Part shown: in pieces, positions 14,901 through 28,428 of the stretch | Position numbering within the stretch: position 1 is the first letter of the stretch | Layout of the letters: each line of letters begins with the position of its first letter | Assembly: GCA_040954595.2 (NCBI GenBank) | Contig: CM082594.2 | Location: 9,920,001-9,984,000, forward strand | Length of the DNA stretch: 64,000 nt | Source: Balanoglossus misakiensis | Lineage: Eukaryota > Hemichordata | Reading direction: 5' to 3' | Made by a program: the position numbers and the translations under genes | Notes under the pieces: generated by a model | Database searches by the model: none | The model's input: only the letters and a program-made list of their open reading frames with translations | What the model was told of the DNA's origin: nothing

Positions 14901-17900
14901 CAACAAATCTCTTGGCTGCGTGCAAGCCATATTATAGACCTCACCATCTGAGATGCTTTGGAGAGGGGAACTTTGACTAGCATGGATTTACTGAAATCAT
15001 GGTGGCCATCAATCTGATTAAAATCAGATGTAGGGTTAGCTCGATCTTTACCTTTGTTGATCTAGCCAACCCTTCATCTGATTTTAATCAGATTGGGTGG
15101 TCATATCTAGAATGGCTATTGCTTGGGTCTGAAATGTTTAGGCTGTTTGTATGGTCCAGGGCAAATGTGAGCTTGCATGTTCAGAGCAATTCTGCTTCCG
15201 GCCTACTCGGCATTATCTATGAAGACAACATGCAGACGGGAATTCTTCAAAAGATGATAAATGATTGCCAGTCAGGTGTGTCTTGTGAAGGATCAGCTTC
15301 AGTAATGTAGTGTTTAGCGTGAATGCCTACGTACAGATTTCGCTCGCTGTTGAAGTGTTGCCAGCAAGTAGCCGATCCATCAAAATCCTGGCCTATGAAT
15401 TGAGCGTCCTGACCTCCAGTGTGCCCTCCAAGTCGAATGTAACATGCCAGTGGTGCATATAATTCTCCCCACCATGCAGGACAACTTTTCATATTACAAG
15501 TGGAACCGATGCAAAAGGAATCTGTGGGGGGAAAGGCTTTTGACCTGTTACTGACAGGATGACATTACAGTCTCTCATCACAGATGTCTACCTGTAGTGA
15601 AACAAGAGAGAGTACAGCATTAAAGGTACACAGTCACCTCCAATTTACATACATGTACGCCCATACATGTATATAGCTGAAATGATGTATTTCAGTGTTC
15701 TAAAGAACATATGGTGGCACCCTTTTTTTGCATGTGCCACCCACTAAAAATCTGTGATTGGCTGGATCTCAATTTGCCATGGTTACTGTTACAGTAGCTA
15801 AATTGACATAAATGTAGGTGGCTGTATACCTTTAATTAGAATCTCCTGTCCCACCACTCCAAGGTTGCCTTCTGTCAGCAAACGTACCTTCACGTACCAA
15901 CCGCTTCTGAAATTGTTTTCACAAGACTACATGTATGTCATGTGATCCTAAATAAACCAAACCCTGGTGACAGTACAGAAGGTGGCTTGCCTGCCCAAAC
16001 ACAATCAGGAGGCAAATCAATGCTAAATATGCTGAATATGTTATCTGCCTGACTGCAGATCCACCCAACAGATAACCACCTTTCAGGCTTGTTTTTTATT
16101 TCTTTGGATGTCCAGTATTGCATGGAAGACTGCTGGGAAAGATAACATAGAGTTCAGAGTTGTCTGAATGTCCCATGTGTGTTGAGTCTAGTCTTTGCTA
16201 AAACCCATTTGTCAGTAAATGGAGCTACTGATTAGGGTCTTGAACCACTTTGGTGTGGTCACTGGCAATTATCCATACTCCCCAGGCTGATCAAGATTGA
16301 GTCAGGCTTCTCAACCGCCAGTGTTGACTTAGCTTTGTGTTTCCATCATAGTCGAGCCTTCCATCATAGTATAAATGTGAAAGATCCAACCGTTATAGGC
16401 TACTTGTGATGGATAGCTGTTGAAGCACTACGATAACATCACAAGCACACTTCAATATTTACAATTTAGGAAGCCATACAAGCTTGATTTTCAAAAAGTT
16501 CACGTGAGAACTTAGACTAAACATCAGAACTTTTCACCGCCCTGATACAATTATAGAAAATTCACCTATTTATGCACATCATTATAGTTAAATGAGTGAA
16601 GTAAAATAAAAGTAACTGCAGCTGTTATGAGCATTTGAATGTTCAGATCTAGACACTGTTTGGTCTATTACTCGCATTTCCAAAAGTATCAGCAAAAGGG
16701 GTCAATAGTGAGCGACTGAAAACACGCTAGTCTAATTTCCAAAAGATGTCTAAACATCGCAAGAGTTAGTAGACAATCAGAAAACATTGTAAACAATTTG
16801 CCAGTTACAGTACTATCGCAAAGCAATCAATGCCCCAGGGCTACAAACTTTTCCCCCTTTCAAGCTGCCGAGTCCATTGGCCACAACCTCAAATGTTCTC
16901 GTTTTCCTTCCAATACATTTCATCTCATTTGATCTCTGAAGCATACTGACAGCATTGAACTCTGTGTTGTTTTTACCTGAAATGAACTTGTCCTTTTTCA
17001 TGTGTTACACCAAACTTGTGTTGTTGACTAAGACGACTTTTCAAAATTGCAAACCCACTTAACATGTACAATTGAGTTTGATTTAATACTTTGAAGGGTA
17101 CATGCTGAAGGAGCTTGCTTTGACTGTTTTGAATGGACAGAAAAAGGGATCATTAGTCGGAGGTTATTTGAGGAGTCCCAGTCGAGACACACACTACTTC
17201 ACTCCACATAAGTTACTTCACTTGAAATCAATTTGAGATGACCTGAAGGTAAACCCCTCCCCCCTCCAGGTTTATTGCAGGAGTTTGAAGTCGCCGCAAG
17301 TACGAGATGCAAAAAAGTTGTTTACATTGACATGTCAACAGTGTTGTCATCCTGTAGAACATATTACAGCCTGCGATTTCTCGTTGATTTGTGGGCAGCA
17401 AAGTTGGGAAAAGTTGGTAGTTATCTGTCCATTCTGAAATCAGGTTGGTGGTCCAAAACAAGTTGTTTATGTTCACTTGTAATCTGCGTGTGTGACATGT
17501 TACAAATATTTCTTGTAATTTTCAAGTTGATGAAAAAAATATTGGAAAAATTATAAAGATAGCCTGGTCTCTTTACCGACAGTGGACGTCTTTGTGCATT
17601 TACTGAGGTCTCTATTCATATTATCTAGTAGTTTACATGTGATCAAACCCAGTCTTGACTTATATCAACTCCAAGTTAGTTTCCTCAGAAATCTTTGAAT
17701 CCTTGAAGATGAAAAACTTTGTGGAGGAGTTCCTCGAATCTGAGATTGGTAATCTCTACCAGGCATTCATGATAAATATTGAAACTTGGATACTCATTAT
17801 TTTACAAATATTGACTTTGCCAAGAGCAGCCCACTGTAAAAATGCAACAACAGGATCGACCTCTTGTAACCGATGGCCTTCATCTGTGACTGACATTGAA

Positions 17901-18479
17901 ATTTACACAAAGTCTGTCGATGCATGGACCGTGTGACACGAACTAGAACTGACTGGAGCCAGGAATCTCTGCTTGGGAGGTTGGTTCTTGGGAGCGAGTG
18001 GGAGATTGTGGGACGACTTTGAGACATCCAACAAAGGGCACCTTTCAACGACTGGAGGAGATGGTAGCAGCCGTCAGCATCTATTGTTGATATTTGTGTT
18101 TCTCTAGAGTTTTGGCCATTGTGTCAACAAGCTGAACCAACACTTGACTGTTCACCCTCGTCCATAGCCACAACACATGGATTGGTTTTTAATCTCAAAA
18201 CCCACCCAGTAAAGCCATTCCCAAGGTCTGCAAACAGAAAGGAGATCATCTGGTCCCCCCCCTCCCTGCAAGCTATGTGGCACAGATGTCTGTATTGAAG
18301 TGCCGCGACACATGCGTTTTGCCGTACAGGTCTTATCATAAATACATCTGAATTGAAAATGTGCTGCACACATGGTTGCAGAGGGGGGTCCTTTCTTTCT
18401 TTCTGTTTTCATTCTGCAAATCAAAATGTCCCACTGTCCTGGCACAGAGTGGAATAAACGAAGCCAATCCATGCTCTCT

Positions 18480-18523
<44 letters not shown>

Positions 18524-21500
18524 TGGGGGGGGGGGGGGGAAGAGAGAGATCAGAAAGCTGTGCACACTTTGTAAGGAAGACCCAAAGGGCGTCACAGCAT
18601 CTAATTTGGTGATAAATAGGCAAGTCGTTTTGGGAAACGTGAAAGCACTTTTTTCTGAGAGTTGATGAATAATGTAAATTTGCAGAGTACCCCTCCCAAG
18701 TGTTTGTCTGTCTGTTGTGTGTCTTGGCAGGTAGTCCGAATAAATTTGCATACTGTCGTCCAAATGAATCATTTTGGGGATTTTTGCAGGCGAAGCAGAC
18801 AGTAGCGCAGCTTCCTGTATTCTATATATGAAGTTCCCTTTGAACGTTGGCATCAGAAAACAGAATTCTGACCGGTTCAGTCGGACAGGTGTACTGGCCG
18901 TAGTTTTTGGCTTCCTGCCAGAGGGGGTTATGGGGGGAAGCTCATTGAATATTGAATGAGTAACTACGTGTATGCACGCACATTTAGCAGCGACCAAACA
19001 CATGTATTGTGTCACTTGTTTTTCTCCCAAAGTGGGTCTGTGTAGGTCAAAGGTGAAGTTATCAGAACCAATTCTCGTGGCTTGTTTTGGAACCGTCAAA
19101 AACCTCCTATCTCATATTGGCAGTGCATAACTACAGTACAATTGCATTGTTGTATAATTAGTCATGTAAAATCTATTTTTGTGTTTTCATGAAACAGCAC
19201 ATCAAATATTATTTACAAGGTACTTGTCAGCTGTCAACATGCCTTGGAACAGAAAAACAAGCCTGCAGATTATAGCGACAAAGTCCACCATAAATTTCCT
19301 GTGTTTTACTGCATGTGGCAGGAATAAGCAGTAATCTGTATAATCCATGGTGGGATTTTGTTATTAATCTTTGAGGAGTTGCATTTCCTCAAATTCTTAT
19401 CTTTATTATCCAATCAATTAAGAATGTTGACATCACGAAACAGTTATGTGCCCTACCAAACAACATCTTTTCAATCTTATGGTATTATTATGTGAATTAA
19501 TAAAATTGGTGCAGCAACATTCATGACATGTTTTTAGATATCATCAAAAGCGAATCATCGCTATAAAATGTGACCCTGGGCCAAGGTTTACCATTCAGGG
19601 GCACGGTCCCACTGAGACCAATTCTTGTAAGAGTTGTAATGTTATGAAAGCCTGGCTTTGAGTGTGGGAGTACAGAGCGAAAAACAGGAAAATGTGGGTG
19701 TTTGTTGGGAAATGTTGAGTCACGACACCACAATGGAACGGTGATATCCTAAAGTAGTTCAAAGAAATCTGAATGTAGGAGATAGATATGATTCATGTTG
19801 GCTGTTTTATGGGAGTTTTGCAAAGGACAATAAAGGCATAGAGTCAGAGATTATTGAATCACAGCCAAGTCTCGGCGCAGTACACCTGTCAAATGCAGAT
19901 AGCAAAGGAACTAAAGTTTTTCAATATTATTACTGGAGTTTGGAAGACACCTCTCTCTCTCTGGGTGCATCATTTTCATTGAAATTGGAAACCACTACTT
20001 GTTAAATTGGGGAATTATATGTGATGAGAGAATACTATATTGCACCTGAATGGAGCAATTTACACCTTCAGCTATCCACCTTTTTTACTCCATTAGCTCA
20101 TTAGGAGCAGGTGGCCCGCCAAGGGAAACACACTATCTGATTATAATTGGGCAATTTGAAACAGTATTAGCCGTGATAAGATTCAGCCGAAGATAAATAT
20201 TTTCTTTGTCTGTCATGACTGTTCTTAGGGAAGTCTACCATGGGACGAGATCCTTATCTCCGGTCTATAATCTTGGGATACCAAGAAGTTTAGGCGTGGT
20301 ATCTTGCCAATTAATGTGATGAATTGTTTCGGGGGATACAGGGTTAATTACCTGTTTATACCTGACTGGGCAGTGATTACATGGTCAGTGTGGATGACGA
20401 TTTTAACAAGTAGAATGATGAACACAGATATATGCATGGTTTGATTTGTCAGTAACTTTGCTGGTTTAATCGGGACTTCATTTCAGATTGCCATGTTAAT
20501 TGTTTGCGCTCAAAAATGAAAACAATAAATGACTAATGATATAGAACATGATGGAAACAAGCTTCAGATCTCTTAAAATTGACTCTCCTTTAGAAAAATC
20601 ATGTTTATTAATGAGTTAAAACAGTCAAGTAAAGATAAAGATACAGTCAATACTTCAATGCAACCACAGAATTAAAAGAAAACCCAAGTTAGTTCCACAG
20701 CAATAGATACGTGTAGTTGAATTACCAGAGGTGCTTTCCATTGTATGGCTTTACATGTGGTTGAACACGCTCATAGCATGTAGCTGTACAAAGATTGCAC
20801 ATAGAGACAAAGCTTTCTGACAAAGACTGTCAAGCTCAGAAATGTGCTAATTAAGTATGGATTGTTTTAATCTAGCAGGAACCAGTTGGCCATTGTTGCA
20901 AGCCTGTAACATTTCTATCTAACAAGCCAAGCAGTTGACGCGCTTAGGCATATGAATGGCAATCAATTGGCACCTTTTGTGAGAAGAATAGAATACTGCT
21001 GTCTGCATTGATTTCTGTGAGTACGTGGTTTGATGGTGGTATTTGCCGAAGGAAAGTGGTGGAACCCGGGAAAAATTTTCTACATTGACTTGAAAGAAGC
21101 CCCACAAAGGTTTGGGGGTGTTAAAGAGGTAGAGAGGCCATAGCCAGCAGAGATGAACAGAAAAGGTCGTAGAAAAACAAACAAGAGATGGCTATTTTGA
21201 TGTGGGAGGTTGTTTGCTGCATGTGAAGAGGGAATTCGTCAAGTGAAGCCAAGCTCCCTGGAAATTCTCTAGGATAGGAGAGAAGTTCAAGTTTCCGAAC
21301 CCTGAGAGACTGTTTATCCAGCTAACTCAATCCCCACCATGTCATAACAGAATTTGACACCAATCAGGCTCGAAAATTATATTAAGTTTCTCCAGCTGAC
21401 GCAAATGAAATTTGGCACCTTGCCGGTCTCCGGGGAAACCAAACTACTGCGATGTTGCTGCAGAATATCGCAATCTTCATCACATTCAATCACAGCGCAC

Positions 21501-24500
21501 GAGAGATGTTAATCTGCTTGATGGCTTTTCCTGCTCACTAAACTCTACCCACAATCAATTAAGTGATCGCCTTTTATAATTTTAGGAGTGCACCTTTGCA
21601 GAAGGGATGTGCATTTGAAAATGTAGCCAATATCAATCTTATGACAGGAAAAAGTCGGGGAGTGCATCTATGACCTGCTTGGGTTCACAATGCATTGTGG
21701 GTAAAAACCTGAGATGAGGATATGTTTACATGGGGCAATGTGTGATCTTTGTGCAGGCAGCAACTTCTACTTAACGTATTTCAGGTCAAACCAGGATAAA
21801 TTAACCATGCCTTATTTTGTCACGGAATCACTGCTTACCGTTGCAACCACCATATAAGTCAAACCCGCTTTATATATTGAAAAATAAGATGTATATTCAC
21901 TTTGGTATTAAGGAAGCCCTATAGGAGAGATCAAGAAACGTTTAATTGAAAGATAATCATCGCATTGAAGTTTCAGCTTCTTGTACGACATACATGTTTG
22001 AGATGATGTTTGGCACAACCTGGAAAACCGGTTGAGTGTTGACATCCAACGCATATTTCATGTCAGCGCATAATGATTAGCAAGCCCTAATGTGCATTAG
22101 TTTACTCGATATTCAATTTGTGTAAAATAAAAATGTAGTCCACAAAGCAGATGACTGTTTACAATGACTCCTTTCTTGCATATTCCATTCAAGTGTTTGT
22201 TCAGGCAATTAGCCGCAGGGCCTGGCACAGGCTTATATTTCCATCCCACACACACACATCTGCTAGCTGGCAGAAGCAAACTGAAACGTCAAGTACATAA
22301 TTGAGAGCAAAGTAGGCTTTCAAAGAACAGGATTTCTCTTCAACTGAGTTCACAATTTTGTACACACAGAGGTTATTTTAAAACAGCGGTGGGTGTGCGA
22401 GTGACTTTGATCCATTGTCCTCCAGCGATCTGAACCCGAGGCTAGCAACTCTCTCGGTTTCATCTCTACGAAAATTTACATCATTATGACTTCCTGCAAA
22501 TTAATCACCAACAGTTTATAGGCCGGTGTATTCCCTTGACAGTGGCAAACTAAGTTACTTTCAATTTGAGGGCAAAAAATTTATGGTTAATGGCTAGTTA
22601 CTGGGATTACCATAATTATAGTGACATTGATGATATCAGCAACTTGCACTGCAAGGGTGATAATTTGCTTTTCAAATTATCTCGTCTCTGATATAGGAAT
22701 ACTTTCAGCCAGACTCAGGGTGTAGTCTGTGAAACAAAATTAAAATTACAGAATCTGGTGATATTGCAGTGCGACCTAGTATCTTCCAAGCTGTTCCTAT
22801 GGTGACCTCCGGTACTGTATGATGTCATTCGCATATGAGTAACTCAATTAGAATATGAAAAAAGTCAAAACGTTGGTTTTCAAAATGCTTTTTATCATCG
22901 TTGTTAATTTTTATGGTGTGATTTACATGGTCTTGCTATGTGTAGCTGAGGTGTCATTGTCAAGTTGGAGGTCAATGGTAATGGAATTGATTTTCATGGT
23001 ACATTTTAATTGGACCATAAAACAGGTGAACTGAAACACTTCCATCAAGTGGAAGGTGACTGTTAGATTTTGTAGTAAAAGGGCAGCCAAGCACAACTTT
23101 AATTTCATCGTGCTGAAACTCCCCTCATTCCAGGCCCCCTGAGGAAAACATAAGTTTACTGAGGCACCAAAGCACTGATATATGGAGATTAATTATTGAC
23201 AGGTCAGGTTCATGCAAGAGCTGTGCTTATTGATCCATAGTTTGTGTTAAATGTAGTGTGTGTGTTAAATATAGATAACGGCTGATATCATATCACATTC
23301 ATCAAAAGCTGTAAATTAATAAATGAATTACCATATAATTAACCTCATCTCAGTTTATAGCTCAGAGTTCTCTCTGCTATCTTTACACTGGTGTATGAAA
23401 TCTTGCACGTCAACATCTAGCTGATTTGTATTGAACAGTTACTCTTGAAACACATGTGGTGTGCTCACTCAACATGGAGGTGTTTCTTAGCTGCGTGTAC
23501 GCGAGAAAAAATGTCTCCTGTCTCAGCCCCGGTGTTTACTTTGGTTGTCATGGGTACGCCTACTTGTAAGCGACATGTGCTAACAATCGGGATGGCACAT
23601 GTGTGAGGATTCTGTGGCGTGTTTGGATGAAAAAGGTGTGAACAGTTCTCAAGTAGTTCTTCAGCAGACACCGTTTGGGAACACCGACGAGACGCAATTT
23701 GTCACATGCAACACCCGAGGCTCTTCAACCGAACAGATCACGTGAAGAGGCTGTCAGGTTTCTTTCTTTCACAGAGTGGGGGTGTTTCCTGCACACTTTG
23801 TCACGCAGCGGTTTTGACTCGTCAAATTGTCCCCGGACCTACCTGAGCGCCAGGCAGTGTCGGTGTTATGAGTACTTGGTACGACACCATTACGAGAAAG
23901 TGCCCTCAGTTATTCTTGAAAATTGCAAAAGGTCAGGCGAGTCTCGTAGGCGTATACTCGTATCATATCACAGAGCTTTGAGGAATTAGAAAGGATAAGT
24001 GATGATTAATGATACTCTTATGGAAGAGTTCGTGTCTCTCGGATGAGAGGTGCCAATTGATTGTGGGTCTTGGTACCTGGGAGTATGAAGATTAATTTAC
24101 GGACCCCCCCCTCCTCAACACACATACATGCATGTAGTGTTCCACTCTATATGCTGTTACAAATTGTATTCTGTTTCTGCTTTTTCCATGGTCAAATACA
24201 TATGTAACATCATTAAACATGAAATAAAAGGCCATTATAGACGTCCTGATGTAACCTGTGATGTTCCATTGTGAAATAACTTTATCTCTTTGTTGGGTTT
24301 TGAATTGGAGACAGTACAGTCTGATGTAGAACATGCCAAATAATGAAATTTATGGTAAATCGCAGGAAGAGAGTTGTAAAGGGATGAATTGAATTGCTGG
24401 GTGTATATGGATGTGTGTTTACTGATTACAAGACATGTCCTGTCTTTCTGTGTGTGTGTTTAGTCATTTAAATTCATTTGCGACTAGGCAAAAATTATAT

Positions 24501-27500
24501 TTTTATTGAACTAGTGAGGTCGAAGTAGATGCAATTGCAAGATTTATGCAGGGTCTTGTTTGGTCTCAGCGGTCGATAAACACTCTGAGTAGAAAACAAG
24601 AACAAACCTTCCCAGTGCAAATGTGCATTAGATCATTATCAGAGAAATGCCCTGCCAAGAGTTGTAAGGTGATTTTTTTGTCTACATCTGTAATTTACAG
24701 GGCAAAGTTACTTCGTTCTTATGTAAAAGTGTTTCCATCGTGAAGTAATGGTCAACTTGACTGAACATTGCACTGTACTTCAAGGTGGTTCCTTTCATTT
24801 TGGTAATGATTATAAACGCCCCCATTATCGAGAACCATGGTGTTGCATCAGTGTCCAAACTAAAAACAATCCACGATGTGCACGTGTACAAAAGTGGTCG
24901 TACATTGGCCGAAGCCATGACAGATTTCTGAGTGAAATGAGTGTGTCAGAGCTCAGTATGTGTACAACTCTTCATGCTATGCGTGCTATGATAATAAACA
25001 CAGCAGGAAATTGGTCTGTCCGCTGACCTGAAAATATTTAGAGCTGATGATAGATGTCGACTTGCGACCCAGAGGTCGTCTCTCTGGATTATGTCCGCAA
25101 ATGACTAAAATGCATTTTTCTTTTCTCTTTACTTTCAGCTAACGGAAGGAACTTTAGCCCGTTTTATTTCACCGAAGAACCGACGGACATCGTTGTACAA
25201 AAAGGACACCCTGCCATTTTGAACTGTTCTGCCCATGGCATTTTGCCACCTACAATAGAATGGAAAAAAGATCAGTTGTTTTTGAACTTAGCTGGAGATA
25301 CACGAAGGACAGTCTTGCCTAGTGGATATCTCAGAATAAACAATGTGACTCATTCGAGAAATGACAGACCAGATGAGGGTCTCTATGAATGTGTAGCAAC
25401 TGTTGATAATTTAGGTACTATAGTTAGTAGAACGGCAAGGTTACAAGTTGCAGGTATGTGTTTTTTCTATTTTCTCATGATTTAGTCAACTTTGCCAGAA
25501 CCAGGGACAATCAAGTGTTTAATAGCAGTGTTGTGGTTTGTGTTTGCCGTCATATTTGTCACCAAATCAAATCAAATGGTCAAGAGGCATTAATCCCCCT
25601 GTATTGACTTTAGTAAGGGCTGTGTGTTTTGAGGGATTTGTCGGTTTTTGAAAGTCACACAGGTGTACCCGGAGAATAACATCCCTGTTATCTTATGTCA
25701 ATCATTCTGTGTCATACTCTAGAGTAGAGGTCGTGTATAATGTAGGTGATTAGAAACAGAGAAACTGGTCCAACAACTATTCGAAGCATAGGCTTTTTTT
25801 CAGAAGCAACCATAGAGGTGTGTACAGTGTCCGTACAAGTGGTTTTGACCTCTGAACTTGTAACTGGACTCTTATCGTTTGGTTTCCTGGAGCGACTGTG
25901 GCAGGCACTATCTGCAGGAGAGCGTGTTGGCCAATTTTTGCGTTGTCTGGGAATTGGAAGCAGGTGTTCGGCAGAGCCGGTATTAAGTGTCCGCGTGGAG
26001 GGCCTCCACTGGGGAAAACTTTTCACACAGGTGTTCAACAGACACAGTTTTTTTGAACACCCAAATCTGATATATTGCACCCCTAGAGTGAATTACGAGA
26101 GGGGGGGGGGGGCTGGTACTTTGACAGGCACACTGTGAGCAGTCGATTCCAGAGTTGAAGAGATATGACAGATATGGAAAGATGACTACAGAATTGCAGG
26201 GTTTGTTAATTGATTGAATCCGTCGAAGTCAGTGTACTGGTAAACCTTGGCACATGTTCATTATTTGACTTTAATTTTGAACAGAGAGATCGAGCTACAT
26301 CTGGTTCTGCTTTCTTTAATATTATCTTCAAACAACACGAATAAAGAAATTCTCAGTGATAAAGAATCAAAGGATTTGAGATCTGAACATAGTTGTCAAC
26401 AGTAACTGGAAACACGGGACCAGCGTTGCATGCATGCAGTCTGGCCGTTCACGTGGGGTTTTACAGCCAGACCAGAAACCATGCAGTGGAAATGAGAGAG
26501 AATGCGATCACTGTCTGCACATTCCAGTTGTGAAATGCTTGGGGGACATTCGAGACGGCCATTCTGGCTCTGTGATGAGAGACCAGCATTGAGACGTGTT
26601 TACACGGGCAGTGTGTATTGTCATCCAAGGGTGACAGCAGTACCACTTTGTACCGATACTTTCTTCCCCCCCCCCCCCTCCCCCAAAGTCATTTGCAGAC
26701 ATTTCCTATTGTCAAACCCGTCAACCTACGACTCTAATTTTGATGTTTACTAAAATGCTCTCAAAGATACGTACTGGCACTGTAGCAGACCATGGTTGTG
26801 CAGGTACAGTTGTTTACCTGAGGCATACCATAGACCACAGATGGCCCTAGGTGGCGCTATTTTACACCCTCCCAGAAAGCCTTATCCATCGTTTGTGTAT
26901 GTCATGTGTGACTGTCTGAACTGACTTAAATTTGACTGCATTAAACATTGTTACATTGCACATGTAGGTTCTATACATCAGAAACAAGTCTTGTATCAAA
27001 TACAGTACATTTATTTTGATGTACATGTAGTCTGCCCGGTGAATTTATTCAAGGTTTTTCAGCTTGGGGAAGTGTAGAAGTGGATTTCCTACAGTTTTGG
27101 GTATTTTTTTCGCAATTAAACGTTGTAAATTTGACACGAAGATGGACCTGAATCCCTGGGATTTAATAAGCAATGCTTCAGTGCACTTTGTCTGTCAATG
27201 ACTTCCTATCAGCACTGCTACTGTGCGTGGTTGTCTAACAGAACATGAGTCACGGAAAGCTGAAGGTCAGACAACTTGATGACTTCCGTTTGAATGAGAA
27301 TAACACCGCTGATTGCTACCTGACTCGCTTCAATACTAGTATCAAGTTCAATACCACAAAGAATGGACAGTTACAATGACTATTGACGAACTGGCACAAA
27401 AGAATACATTAACTCCATAATGTATACTACCGCTAGTTACAAAATCCTACAATGCTATACACCTTCACTATGTAGGGTATGGAATCTATGAGTTTGGACC

Positions 27501-28387
27501 TAGAAATTTAGAATAATTGAAATTTGAAGCCAGCTTTGAAGATTTCATCTCTCCAGATAGAGACTTTGGTACAGGTTGTGATCTGTAGCTAACGAATGTA
27601 TCCATTTTGTCTGTCAAGTGCAGTTTGTCAAAAATGATCAATAGTGTTTTTTGAAATGATTCATTTCTATAATCCGGGGGTTCAATATGACCAATTCAAT
27701 GGCAACACATGTCCAGGGTTACCATGATGTTGACATAAATTGTAATATGCAGCCATGTGGCATATTCACATGAGAGTTTCCAATGCACTTATGCACATGC
27801 ATGTTTGATGCAAACAAAAAATTACTATGACATCAATCCATCCATATTTTATCTTTTATGCATTGCCGTCATTGTATCAGTGGCTTGGTATTGCTTTAAA
27901 TTCAGCTGAAAAATCCAGCTATTTTTATCCAAGATATGTATCCTACACAAGTCAAAGATCAAGTTTCCCAAGTAGACGGCCATTACCAGTAGCAGTTCAG
28001 TGCTGATAAATCAGCCATTGCTTGGACCTGGATGGTAGATTGCAAGGTTTTGTAATTGATAGCAGTGTGTGCAGTCTTCATGGTGAAGTATATTTTACGA
28101 TGCCAGCCCTCAGGTATACGCAGATAAAAGATGGAGCTTCTGCACTTAAAAGGGTAAAAGGCTAAATACGAGAGTCAGGGATTGGAAGTTGAAATATGAC
28201 CTTCTCTATCCATTCCCGACACCATCAATCCAGAGCGGGGTGAGCCTGTTGTTTGTCAAGGTGGATTTGAGTGAAACGGAGTCAATTTTGGGGCTGCGAA
28301 TGAACTTCAGTTTCTTCTGTACTGAGACATAATGATTTCCATGTGTGTAAATGACAGAGACAGACAGACAGATACAAAGTCAGACAC

Positions 28388-28428
<41 letters not shown>

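Larger units (their letters stand above)
5923..25138 (+). other. Intron 1 (19.2 kb)
   Basis: By far the largest intron, phase 1, from GTGAGT to a TTTCAG acceptor. I find no second gene. It contains two inverted-repeat elements (15010..15095 and 15620..15835), poly-G runs (7153..7165, 8169..8180, 8981..8998), a GA repeat followed by poly-G (18483..18539), a short hairpin (11701..11728) and a SOX-like palindrome (21686..21699). Open frames are short apart from one on the minus strand ending in the GA repeat. Long first introns of developmental receptors often hold enhancers; none can be assigned here. Confidence 0.85.

Noticed and set aside
25712-26138. Overlapping open frames of 122 and 130 codons on opposite strands in intron 2
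   Set aside because: They mirror each other, have no recognisable domain and are followed by a poly-G run. Treated as chance.
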